The notes under the pieces are model-generated. The model searched no databases. It was not told where the DNA came from and saw nothing but the letters and a program-made list of their open reading frames with translations. The position numbers and the translations under genes were made by a program. DNA of 64,000 bases from contig NZ_MQWB01000010.1 in NCBI RefSeq assembly GCF_002257665.1, forward strand, positions 62,001 to 126,000, in the 5' to 3' direction. Source of the stretch: Rubricoccus marinus. GTDB taxonomy: Bacteria; Bacteroidota; Rhodothermia; Rhodothermales; Rubricoccaceae. Below are positions 35,400-43,279 of this stretch, piece after piece; positions within the stretch are counted from its first letter, which is position 1, and each line of letters opens with the position of its first letter.

Positions 35400-36710
35400 A
35401 TGAATCACATCGCCGATTTCCCCTTCTTTCCTCTCCATGTCGACCGCGACGCGCAACTCCTGAAGCCCGAGGAGGAAGCCGCGTTTCTCTCTCATCTCAA
35501 CGAGTCGCACGTCCAGAACCTTCTTGTACTCTCGCACGGCTGGAACAACGATCTAGAGGAGGCTCGCACGCTTTACTCCGAACTCCTCGCCAACCTTCGC
35601 GCCACTCTAGAGGCAGAAGACACGTATGCCTTGGGTGGAAGCACAGCAGTACTCGGTGTGTACTGGCCGTCCAAGCGTTTTGCTCCTCCCTCGAAGATCT
35701 CAGGTGGGGCAGCGTCTATCGGTGGCGATGCCTCCTCCGACGATGTACAACGCGCGTTAAACACCCTTGCCGACACGCTGGGTCCAGATGCGGCGGAAGC
35801 GCTAAGAAAGGCTGCAGACCTAAGCCTGGATCTCGACGAACGCCAGGTGCAAAACGAGTTCGTCGATGCCATCCGGAAGGCGCTGCCGGACTCTGCGACC
35901 GAGGGCTCCGACCCCATTCCGCCCCGTCTCCGATCAGCATCGGGCTTCGAAGTATTAGGCCTGCTAGCCCCGCCTCCTCCGCCACCTCCAGCCTCTGGCG
36001 GGACAGGAGGAGCCACCTCCTTCTCGCCGCTATCCGTGCGGGACCCTTCCGGCGGAGCCGCAGGGATTGGCGATACGCTCCGGGGCATCCGCGCCGCCGC
36101 CCTTCGGCTCGCAAACCTCACGACTTACTACACCATGAAGGAGCGTGCTGGCAACGTTGGGAAACACGCACTTGCCCCTGTGCTGAATCGCCTTGCTGCC
36201 GCACACCCAGCTCTCCGCATTCATCTCTGTGGGCACAGCTTTGGGGGACGCGTCGTGACTGCGGCAGCATCCGCCGTCGCCGAACCTGTAAGCTCGCTCG
36301 TGCTGCTCCAGGCAGCTTTCTCTCACAACGGGTTCTCTGCCGACTTCGGGACTGGAAAGCCTGGAGCGTTTCGGAACGTCCTTGATGACCATAAAGTGAG
36401 CGGGTCGATCGTCATCACGCATACCTCCAACGACAGGGCGGTGGGGCTCGCGTACCCCCTCGCGTCACGGCTAGCGGGTCAGGCCGCCAGCTCATTCGGT
36501 GGTCCCGAGGACCGCTTCGGAGGAATTGGCCGCAACGGCGCTCAGCGCACAGATGAGGCTCAACACCAGCGGTTGCTGCCGACAGGGCAGGCGTACTCGT
36601 TCTCCGAAGGGGGGCTCTACAACCTCCGCGCGGATGACCACATCACCGACCATAGCGACGTGACAGGCCGTGAGGTTGCCGCAGCTCTCGTTGCTGCCAT
36701 GGGCGCTTAA
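35400..36710 (+). CDS. Alpha/beta-hydrolase (serine esterase/lipase-like)
   Basis: The 436-residue protein has an alpha/beta-hydrolase core split by a long insertion (about 95-230, with a poly-Pro stretch). LLVLSHGWNND (residues 41-51) gives the oxyanion-side strand, and IHLCGHSFGGRVV the nucleophile elbow with Ser280. A likely acid is in ITHTSNDRAVG, and the catalytic His is probably in DDHITDHSDV. The fold and motif resemble cytosolic esterase/lipase-like proteins that accompany proteases in some conflict systems. The gene lies 3 bases after the subtilase gene and closes the cluster. Confidence 0.82.
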   Translation: MNHIADFPFFPLHVDRDAQLLKPEEEAAFLSHLNESHVQNLLVLSHGWNNDLEEARTLYSELLANLRATLEAEDTYALGGSTAVLGVYWPSKRFAPPSKISGGAASIGGDASSDDVQRALNTLADTLGPDAAEALRKAADLSLDLDERQVQNEFVDAIRKALPDSATEGSDPIPPRLRSASGFEVLGLLAPPPPPPPASGGTGGATSFSPLSVRDPSGGAAGIGDTLRGIRAAALRLANLTTYYTMKERAGNVGKHALAPVLNRLAAAHPALRIHLCGHSFGGRVVTAAASAVAEPVSSLVLLQAAFSHNGFSADFGTGKPGAFRNVLDDHKVSGSIVITHTSNDRAVGLAYPLASRLAGQAASSFGGPEDRFGGIGRNGAQRTDEAQHQRLLPTGQAYSFSEGGLYNLRADDHITDHSDVTGREVAAALVAAMGA

Positions 36711-36719
36711 AGGACGCTT

Positions 36720-36742
36720 GCTCACACCCTTACTGTGTGAGC
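36720..36742. promoter_or_regulatory. 8-bp inverted repeat between two clusters
   Basis: GCTCACAC (36720-36727) and GTGTGAGC (36735-36742) form a perfect inverted repeat with a 7-base spacer. It lies 9 bases after the hydrolase stop and about 100 bases before the first TIR gene. It could be a weak terminator or an operator for the TIR operon. Confidence 0.45.
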
Positions 36743-36843
36743 GGTAAGGTCAGCACGCGGGGAAACCACTCAAGTGCGTCTGTCATGTGACAAAGCGTGG
36801 CGCACGAGACGAGATATGTTCGTCGGCTACTCGAAAGAAATCA

Positions 36844-37380
36844 ATGGCATCCTACCTATCCGACACGTCCCTGCGGGCGCGGAGCATCAAGCGCTACGAC
36901 CCCGACCTCAAGCTGGAGTCGTCGCCGGGCACCTCCTACAGCTCCGTCTTCCTCTCGCACAGCCACCTCGATAAGGATCTCGTCGAAGGGCTCGTGGACC
37001 GGCTCGCTCGCCTGGGCGTCCGGGTTTACGTCGACTGGAAGGACGCGACGCTTCCCGCATCGCCGTCACGTGACACCGTCGAGACGATCAAGAAGCAGAT
37101 CGTCGCCAACGACGTGTTCATGCTCCTCGCCACCGACCGCGCCCTGGAGTCGAAGTGGGTTCCCTGGGAGCTCGGCGTCGCCGACCAGGCGAAGGGCTAC
37201 GACCGGATCGTCGTGGTCCCCGTCACTCGCAACGGCACATACTTGGGAAGCGAGTACGTCCGGGTGTACCGTCAGCTCCGCGAAGAACTCGGTTCGCTGA
37301 AGATCTTCGGCCCCGGCGGCTCCGGGACCGGCTCCGCGGCCAGCAACTACCTGCGTGGCAAGGCGGCAATCTTCGGGTAG
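36844..37380 (+). CDS. TIR-domain protein (first of the cluster)
   Basis: The 178-residue protein is essentially one TIR domain after a 30-residue leader. SVFLSHSHLDKDLVEGLVDRL is box 1 with its following helix (about residues 34-54), VRVYVDWKDATL the BB-loop side, and ESKWVPWELGVAD the segment with the likely catalytic glutamate E109 (W-x3-E). With that Glu it could be an NAD+-using enzyme, as in many bacterial TIRs. The ATG at 36844 gives the cleanest start. It heads a five-gene + strand set with short gaps (44, 4, 11 and 22 bases). Confidence 0.88.
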   Translation: MASYLSDTSLRARSIKRYDPDLKLESSPGTSYSSVFLSHSHLDKDLVEGLVDRLARLGVRVYVDWKDATLPASPSRDTVETIKKQIVANDVFMLLATDRALESKWVPWELGVADQAKGYDRIVVVPVTRNGTYLGSEYVRVYRQLREELGSLKIFGPGGSGTGSAASNYLRGKAAIFG

Positions 37381-37424
37381 ACCACGGCCAGACCGCCCCC
37401 AATCGCAAGACTACCCCCCAACCA

Positions 37425-38015
37425 ATGCGCCGCACGTTCTTCAGCTTTCATTACGACCGCGACCACTGGCGGGCGTGGCAGGTCCGCAACTCCTGGGTCA
37501 CGAAAGGGGACCGGGAGTCCAGGGGCTTCTTCGACAGTTCCGTCTTCGAGTCCAAGAAGCGGACGAGCGACGCCGCCCTCAAGGAGTTCCTCCGCACCGG
37601 GCTCAAGAACTGCGGAGTGACGTGCGTCCTGGCGGGAAGCCAGACCGCGCACCGCCGCTGGGTCCGCTACGAGCTCGTCCGCAGCTTCATGGCCGGGAAG
37701 GGGATTCTCTGCGCCAAGATCCACCGACGTAAGAACAGCGCGGGCGCCGTAGATACCGCCGGTCCCAATCCGCTGGATCAGCTCGCGTTCGTTGTCACTG
37801 GCGACCGCATCTCGTTCAAGGAGATGAAGAACGGCACGTGGGTTCCCTACACCGACGCCCCCAGCTTAGCCCGACGAGAGGTCCCGTACGCGCTCGGCAG
37901 CAAGACCAACCACACCTTCGCTACCCTGTTTTCGACCTATGACTATGTGACCGAGGACGGGTACAACAACCTCGGCCGCTGGATCGAGACTGCCGCCCGT
38001 CAAGCCGGACGCTAA
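37425..38015 (+). CDS. ThsB-like TIR protein (Thoeris signal-synthase family, DUF1863)
   Basis: The 196-residue protein opens with RRTFFSFHYDRDHWRAWQVRN, the signature of the ThsB/DUF1863 (MTH538-like) TIR-related family. It continues with the expected glutamate in RRWVRYELVRSF (E83). In Thoeris systems ThsB senses phage and makes a cyclic-ADP-ribose-type signal that activates ThsA. No ThsA (SIR2-SLOG or Macro-TM) gene is adjacent; instead a SLOG protein and a SEFIR protein follow. It starts 44 bases after the first TIR gene and ends 4 bases before the third. Confidence 0.88.
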   Translation: MRRTFFSFHYDRDHWRAWQVRNSWVTKGDRESRGFFDSSVFESKKRTSDAALKEFLRTGLKNCGVTCVLAGSQTAHRRWVRYELVRSFMAGKGILCAKIHRRKNSAGAVDTAGPNPLDQLAFVVTGDRISFKEMKNGTWVPYTDAPSLARREVPYALGSKTNHTFATLFSTYDYVTEDGYNNLGRWIETAARQAGR

Positions 38016-38019
38016 CCCC

Positions 38020-39192
38020 ATGCCCGTCCCGTCCCCTTATCAGGTCGTCCTCCTGGGCCAAACGCGCCCGGCCGTCCGCGACGCGCTCCGCAAGACGCTA
38101 GTCGCGCGGATGCGCGAGATGGACCTCGACGTGGACGCACACGTCGTCTTCCTCGATGCCTCCGACGCCCGCGCGCTGACCCAGGCTGGTCCGGCCGTCT
38201 GCGCCTTTGTTGGGGGCTACAGCTACGACGCGATGGACGCCGCCACCGTCGCCTGGCTCGTGGACGACGCTGTGCTGATACTCCCGCTCGTCGAATCGCT
38301 GGACGGGTACAAGAGCCAGGTGCCTAAATCCCTCCGGCCGATCCACGGGAAGGTTCTCTCCGACACGGCCGAGTCTGTCGAGTCCGCCGTCGGCCTCATT
38401 ATGGAGGGGCTTGGGCTGCTCCGCCGCACCCGACGCCTGTTCATCAGCTACCGGCGCACCGAGGCGTCCGACGCCGCCCACCAGCTCTACGACCTCCTCG
38501 ACGACCGAGGTTTCGACGTCTTCCTCGACACCCGCAAGGTCCGACCCGGCGACCCGTTCCAGGAAGAGCTTCTCCACCGCCTCAGCGATTCCGACGTTCT
38601 CATCATCCTCGACACCGACGGGTTCCTAGAGAGCGAGTGGACGCGGGAGGAACTGGCCCAGGCGCAAGCGATGGCGCTCGGCATCCTCCAGGTCCAGTGG
38701 CCTGGCGTCGGCCGTCCCGCCTACGCCGCGCTCTGCACCGTCGTCCCGCTCGACGCCGCCGACCTTGACGGGAAGCGCCTCACCGACGACGCCCTCCACC
38801 GGGTCGGGCACCAGACCGAGACGCTCCGCGCGCGGTCCATCGCCGCGCGCTACACCAGCCTCGTCGGGTCCTTCGACGCCATCGCCGAACAAGAGGGGGT
38901 CCCATCGACCGTCCAGCCAACTCGGTACCTCGAACTCGCGCCACCTGGGAAGGACCCCGTCGCGGTCATCCCGACGGTCGGCGTCCCCGAGACGCTCTCC
39001 TACCAGGACGTCGAGGCGCTGCTCTCTCGCCTCGCCTCGGACGGGGCGGCGGCCCCCTCCCGCGCCGTCATTCTCTACGACCCGGTCCCCGTCCGGCCCC
39101 GCTGGAAGCAGCACCTCGACTGGCTCGACGGCCACCTTCCGGTCCAGACCGTCACGGTGTCTGGTGCCGAGGCGTGGCTCCGCTCGCTCTGA
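38020..39192 (+). CDS. TIR-domain protein with unknown N- and C-terminal domains
   Basis: The 390-residue protein has a central TIR domain (about 137-235): LFISYRRTEASDAAHQLYDLL, GFDVFLDTRKVRPGDPF, and SEWTREELAQAQ with the likely catalytic E211. The first 130 residues form a Rossmann-like alpha/beta region (YQVVLLGQTRPAVRDAL, CAFVGGYSYDAMD). The last 150 (AVIPTVGVPETLSYQDVEALL, VILYDPVPVRPRWKQHLDWL) form another unrecognised region. The TIR core may be the effector or signal synthase and the flanks sensor or assembly parts. It is tightly packed between the ThsB-like and SLOG genes. Confidence 0.82.
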   Translation: MPVPSPYQVVLLGQTRPAVRDALRKTLVARMREMDLDVDAHVVFLDASDARALTQAGPAVCAFVGGYSYDAMDAATVAWLVDDAVLILPLVESLDGYKSQVPKSLRPIHGKVLSDTAESVESAVGLIMEGLGLLRRTRRLFISYRRTEASDAAHQLYDLLDDRGFDVFLDTRKVRPGDPFQEELLHRLSDSDVLIILDTDGFLESEWTREELAQAQAMALGILQVQWPGVGRPAYAALCTVVPLDAADLDGKRLTDDALHRVGHQTETLRARSIAARYTSLVGSFDAIAEQEGVPSTVQPTRYLELAPPGKDPVAVIPTVGVPETLSYQDVEALLSRLASDGAAAPSRAVILYDPVPVRPRWKQHLDWLDGHLPVQTVTVSGAEAWLRSL

Positions 39193-39203
39193 CCCCGCCT
39201 GCG

Positions 39204-39791
39204 ATGCCCGACCTGACCCCCATTTTTCTCTCCGCAAGCGTCCCCGATCCGGATCGCCACCCCCGGTACTTCGAGACCGCCGACTTCGTCGCCATCCGGG
39301 AGGCCGTCCGCGCCCTCGCGGCCTTCGTGCTCCCTCGCGCCCGACTCGTGTGGGGCGGCCACCCCGCCATCACGCCGATCATCCGGGCCGTCGCGGAGGC
39401 GGTGGACCTCGACGTGCAGGAGCACGTCGTGCTCTACCAGTCCGACTTCTTCCGCGACGTCTTTCCGCAAGACAACGATGCGTTCGCTCGTATCCAAGTC
39501 ACCGAACGGCTGGCGACACGCGACGAGAGCCTGCGGCTGATGCGCGACGAGATGCTCGGGGCCTACCCATTCTCGACGGCCCTCTTCATTGGGGGCATGG
39601 AGGGAGTCGAGGACGAGGCCGAGCTGTTCCTCCGGCGCCACCCCCACGCCGCTTTCGTCCCCGTCGCGACAACCGGGGCAGCCGCGCGCATCCTCTACGA
39701 CCGACACGCCGCCCGCCTACGTCTGTCCGACGCTCTCGCTGACCAATACGCCTACGGTGCGCTTTTCCGCGACCTCGTCCGCCTAGGCTAA
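39204..39791 (+). CDS. SLOG-superfamily protein (nucleotide-ligand sensor-like)
   Basis: This 195-residue Rossmann-like protein matches the stand-alone SLOG group found with TIR genes. It has the N-terminal FLSASVPDPDRHPRYFETADF segment and VLPRARLVWGGHPAITPII with the glycine turn expected to hold a nucleotide ligand. ALFIGGMEGVEDEAELF is a second strand-turn. SLOG domains in conflict systems bind or process NAD-derived or nucleotide signals. It may read a signal made by the neighbouring TIR proteins, which is inference. It starts 11 bases after the TIR gene and ends 22 bases before the SEFIR gene. Confidence 0.78.
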   Translation: MPDLTPIFLSASVPDPDRHPRYFETADFVAIREAVRALAAFVLPRARLVWGGHPAITPIIRAVAEAVDLDVQEHVVLYQSDFFRDVFPQDNDAFARIQVTERLATRDESLRLMRDEMLGAYPFSTALFIGGMEGVEDEAELFLRRHPHAAFVPVATTGAAARILYDRHAARLRLSDALADQYAYGALFRDLVRLG

Positions 39792-39813
39792 CGCGAGTAG
39801 TCACCCGCACCCA

Positions 39814-41283
39814 ATGTCTGACGCCGACGACCGCCCCCAGGGACCGCGCACGTTCCTCTCTTACAGTTGGAGCAGCCCAGAGCACGAGGACTGGGTGCTC
39901 CGTCTCGCAGGCGACCTCGTAGACCTCGACGTCGACGTCGTCCTCGACAAGTGGGACCTTCAAGATGGCGACGACCCGTTCCCGTTCATGGAGCGAATCG
40001 TCACCGATCCCGACCTGAAAAAGGTCGTCCTGATCTGCGACCGCGAGTACGTCCGCAAGGCCGACGCCCGCGAGGGCGGGGTCGGCGCCGAAGCTCAGAT
40101 CCTCACCCCGGAACTGTACCGGGCCGCCCAGGCTGATCCCGAAGCCCCCGGTCACGAGAAGGCCGAAACGCGCAAATTCGTTGCCGTCGTCCGCGAGCCT
40201 GCTCCTCCTTGGGAGCGCTCGGCGCCCGCCTTCTACGGCGGCCGAATCCACATCGACATGGCCGACGACGAGGGCTATGGTGACGCCCTCACCCGCCTCT
40301 CGCGCTGGATCTACGACAAGCCGCTCCATGTGCGGCCCCCGCGCGGCAAGGCCCCCGCCTTCGTTACTGACGGTGACGCCCCGAGTACCAGCACGTCCGT
40401 TCGCCAGCGCCACGCGATAAAGGCCCTCCGCGAAGGCCGCCGCGAGGCGGATGGGGCCGTCGACGACTACTTCGAGACGCTCGCCGGGAACCTGCCCCGC
40501 TTCGACCTCGACCCCGAGGATGACCGCCCGACCCAGGCCGCCGTCGTGGAGCGTGCAGACCAGCTTCGACCCGTCCGGGACGAGGTGCTCGATGTCGTCA
40601 AGGCGCTCGTCCGCTACCGGCCGGAGCCTGAGGGGTGGGAGCCGGTCCACCTGTTCTTCCAGCGGTGCCTCCCTCTGCTGGACCCGCTCGTGCTCAACTC
40701 CCGAGTCAACACGTGGTCCCGCGACCACTTCCGTCTCGTCGTTCCCGAGCTGTTCCTCTACGCCCTCGCCGCGCTCCTCCAGCGGCGCCGGTACGAGAAC
40801 GCGGCGTACATGCTCTCCGAGCCGTTCACGCTCCCCGAGAGCGGCCGAGGCAGCGGGCTTGTGCCGTTCACATACCTCCAGCAGGGGTCGGAGGCTCTCC
40901 AGCGGCATTATCAGGACCAAAACGAGCGGTGGATCAGTTATCAGGGGACATGGATCCACGGCCGCGCCGACTCCACGGGCGTTCCCTTCGATGCCGTCAT
41001 GCAGGCGGATCTCGTCCTGGCCCTCCGCGCTGAAGAAAGTGACTTCGGCTACTGGTGGCCGAGTACGCTCGTGTACAAAGAGCGGCGGCCTGGGCCGTTC
41101 GACGTGTTTGCCCGGTCCGCCTCGGCGGAGCACTTCGAGCGCTTGATGCCCGTGCTCGGCGTCTCCTCCGCCGAAGAACTCCGCCAGCGAGCGGACGGGA
41201 TGGGCCGAGACGGTTGGATTCACGACCACCACGTCCACGTCCCCGGTCTCATCGGCAGTGAGCACCTCGCGTCGCAACCCTAA
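39814..41283 (+). CDS. SEFIR-domain protein with large unknown C-terminal part
   Basis: The 489-residue protein starts with a SEFIR domain (about 10-150), a TIR relative: RTFLSYSWSSPEHEDWVLRLA, VDVVLDKWDLQDGDD, KKVVLICDREYVRKAD-REGGVGAE-QILT, then the strand RKFVAVVRE. Residues 160-489 form a mainly helical region with no recognised domain (PVHLFFQRCLPLLDPL, VPELFLYALAALLQRRR, and others). It could be a ligand-binding or target-recognition part. In bacteria SEFIR occurs in defence-type clusters. It closes the five-gene set, 56 bases before the AbiEi-like gene. Confidence 0.82.
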   Translation: MSDADDRPQGPRTFLSYSWSSPEHEDWVLRLAGDLVDLDVDVVLDKWDLQDGDDPFPFMERIVTDPDLKKVVLICDREYVRKADAREGGVGAEAQILTPELYRAAQADPEAPGHEKAETRKFVAVVREPAPPWERSAPAFYGGRIHIDMADDEGYGDALTRLSRWIYDKPLHVRPPRGKAPAFVTDGDAPSTSTSVRQRHAIKALREGRREADGAVDDYFETLAGNLPRFDLDPEDDRPTQAAVVERADQLRPVRDEVLDVVKALVRYRPEPEGWEPVHLFFQRCLPLLDPLVLNSRVNTWSRDHFRLVVPELFLYALAALLQRRRYENAAYMLSEPFTLPESGRGSGLVPFTYLQQGSEALQRHYQDQNERWISYQGTWIHGRADSTGVPFDAVMQADLVLALRAEESDFGYWWPSTLVYKERRPGPFDVFARSASAEHFERLMPVLGVSSAEELRQRADGMGRDGWIHDHHVHVPGLIGSEHLASQP

Positions 41284-41310
41284 GCACTCGTTTTCACTGC
41301 AAGAGTCATT

Positions 41311-41326
41311 TTCACCGAGCGGTGAA
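41311..41326. promoter_or_regulatory. TTCACC-N4-GGTGAA operator-like dyad upstream of abiEi-like gene
   Basis: TTCACC (41311-41316) and GGTGAA (41321-41326) form a perfect dyad. TTTTCAC (41291-41297) and GGTGAAA (41339-41345, covering the GTG start) are further half-sites. Known AbiEi antitoxins repress their own operon by binding inverted repeats, so this is a good candidate autoregulatory site. Confidence 0.5.
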
Positions 41327-41339
41327 GTAGCTTGCCAGG

Positions 41340-42428
41340 GTGAAAGAACATGAACTCGCCTCCACGATCCTGAGCCGCCTTGGCGCCCTCCTGAGCCAGG
41401 TGCCGTCGGTGCGCTCGGTCGATTCTCAGCCCGAGGCACTAGGCGGAGAGGCAGGACGCGCCGACGGCGCTCTCGCGGTCACGCTCGTTGGGGGCGCGGT
41501 CCACACACTCGTCGTCGAGGCCAAGGGCAACGCCCAGCCACGCAACGTGCGCGACGCCGCCCGCAGGCTCACGGCCCACATCAACGCGCTCCGCTCGGAC
41601 GGCGTGCCCCACCCGTCGGCCATCTTGGGCGCTCCCTACGTCTCGGAGCGGTCCGCCGCCGTCCTCGCAGAGCATGGCGTCGGCCACCTCGACCTCGCCG
41701 GAAACGCCCGCCTCGCCTTCGGCCCCGTCTACGTCGAGCGGTCCGGTCTCGCCAACCCCCACGCCGTCGAGCGCCCGTACACCTCGCTCTTCGCGCCCAA
41801 AACCTCGCGTGTCGCCCGCGCCCTCCTCGCCCACCCCGCCCGCGTCTGGCGACTCCAAGAACTCGCCGACGAACTCGACGTCAGCCTCGGCCTCGTCGCC
41901 AAGGCCAAGGCCTCACTCCTCGACGGCGAGTACGCCCGAGACTCGCCCGACGGGCTCGCTCTCGCCGACCCCAACGGCCTCCTCAACGCTTGGCTCGCCG
42001 CCGACCGTCGCCGACCGAAGCCTCGTGGCTACTACTCGCTCGACTCTGTCTCGGAGGCCGAGCGCCGCATCGCGGACGCCGCTCGGGCCTCGGGCGCCCG
42101 CGCTGCGCTCACGTCATTCTCTGGCGCTGAGCGTGTCGCTCCCCACGTCCGTTACTCCCACGCCAGCATCCTCATCGAGGCAGACGCGCTGAAGGACGTC
42201 GCTGAGCGTGCAGGTCTCAGGCCCGTGGAGACAGGCGCGAACGTCCGGCTCCACGAGCCCTACGACAACGGCGCCTTCTACGGTGCCCATGATGTCGATG
42301 GTGTACCAGTCGTTCACCCGGTCCAGCTCGTCCTTGACCTAGCACGTGAGAAGGGAAGGGGAGAGGAGGCCGCCGACTTCCTCCGCCGCCACGCTCTCGC
42401 GCCCGCCTGGGCCGACCTCCGCCGTTGA
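41340..42428 (+). CDS. AbiEi-family antitoxin/transcription regulator-like protein
   Basis: The 362-residue protein resembles AbiEi-type antitoxins of the longer PF09952-like group. It has an N-terminal restriction-endonuclease-like fold (VVEAKGNAQPRNVRDAARRL, about 58-77), then a winged-helix region (WRLQELADELDVSLGLVAKAKASL, about 160-185), and a C-terminal alpha/beta domain ending with VHPVQLVLDL. Type IV antitoxins repress their operon and counter the nucleotidyltransferase toxin without binding it. It starts at GTG 41340, and its stop overlaps the TTG start of the next gene (42425-42428), as in abiE operons. Here two further genes follow. Confidence 0.78.
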   Translation: MKEHELASTILSRLGALLSQVPSVRSVDSQPEALGGEAGRADGALAVTLVGGAVHTLVVEAKGNAQPRNVRDAARRLTAHINALRSDGVPHPSAILGAPYVSERSAAVLAEHGVGHLDLAGNARLAFGPVYVERSGLANPHAVERPYTSLFAPKTSRVARALLAHPARVWRLQELADELDVSLGLVAKAKASLLDGEYARDSPDGLALADPNGLLNAWLAADRRRPKPRGYYSLDSVSEAERRIADAARASGARAALTSFSGAERVAPHVRYSHASILIEADALKDVAERAGLRPVETGANVRLHEPYDNGAFYGAHDVDGVPVVHPVQLVLDLAREKGRGEEAADFLRRHALAPAWADLRR

Positions 42429-43279
42429 AGACGACCGAATTCGACTACCCCTCCCGCGCCGTCGAAGCCACACGCCGCGTGCTCTTGGAACTGGCGCGCG
42501 TGCTCGGTGAGTATGGCGACCACATCGTCTTAGTCGGCGGCTGGGTCCCCGAACTTCTCGCTCCCGGCGCAGGCCACGTCGGCTCGACCGACGTTGACCT
42601 CGCGCTCGACCACGTCGCGCTCTCGGACACGGGCTACGCCCGCCTCCGCGACCTCCTGGAGAACGCGGGCTACCGGAACGACCCCGACCCAGCCCGCCAG
42701 TTCGTGTTCTACCGCGACGTGACTCTCGGCGACGGCGGCACGCCGGACCCCGTTGTCGTCGAACTCGACCTCCTCGCGGCCGAGTACGGCGGGACGGGCC
42801 GGAACCGCCGCTCCCAGGCGGTGCAGGGCACGCGCCCGCGCAAAGCCAGGGGCGCTGACTTGGCTTTCGAGCGAGATCTCACGGTCGAGGTCGCCCTCGA
42901 CGGTGCCCTACCTGACGGGCGCCTTGCCCGCTCTCAAATTCGTGTGGCTGGTCCCGTCCCGTTCCTCGTCACCAAGGCCGCTGCCCTCGCCCTCCGCGAC
43001 AAGCCGAAGGACGCCTACGACGTCTGGTTTCTTCTCCGCCACCACCCGGCAGGCCTCGACGGACTGGCGGCGGCCATCGCCGAGCAGGCAGGCCACGGCC
43101 TCGTGCAAGAAGCCCTCGGCCGTCTCGGCGACGCTTTCGCATCTGTCGACCACCACGGCCCCGTCGACGTTGCCGGCTTCCTCAGCCTCAATCCGGGCAC
43201 AGACGAGTACGATCAGGTCCGGCAGGATGCGTTCCAGCGCGTAGCGACTCTCCTCTCGCGAATCGATCCCACGTCATGA
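42425..43279 (+). CDS. AbiEii/AbiGii-like nucleotidyltransferase (toxin)
   Basis: The 284-residue protein has the nucleotidyltransferase motif of the AbiEii/AbiGii family: HIVLVGGWVPELLAP (about 37-51) followed by STDVDLALD with the two metal-binding aspartates. VVELDLLAAE and VRLLVPFLVTKAAALALRDKPKDAYDVWFLL-type segments follow (FLVTKAAALALRDKPKDAYD is seen). These enzymes are proposed to transfer nucleotides to tRNA or protein and stop growth. The start codon is TTG, overlapping the upstream stop. The stop TGA overlaps the Argonaute ATG (43276-43279). So toxin and pAgo are translationally coupled. Confidence 0.8.
   Translation: MKTTEFDYPSRAVEATRRVLLELARVLGEYGDHIVLVGGWVPELLAPGAGHVGSTDVDLALDHVALSDTGYARLRDLLENAGYRNDPDPARQFVFYRDVTLGDGGTPDPVVVELDLLAAEYGGTGRNRRSQAVQGTRPRKARGADLAFERDLTVEVALDGALPDGRLARSQIRVAGPVPFLVTKAAALALRDKPKDAYDVWFLLRHHPAGLDGLAAAIAEQAGHGLVQEALGRLGDAFASVDHHGPVDVAGFLSLNPGTDEYDQVRQDAFQRVATLLSRIDPTS

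Noticed and set aside
37425-39791. A classical Thoeris ThsA/ThsB pair
   Set aside because: The ThsB-like protein is present, but no gene with SIR2-SLOG or Macro-TM architecture is adjacent; the SLOG protein is stand-alone.
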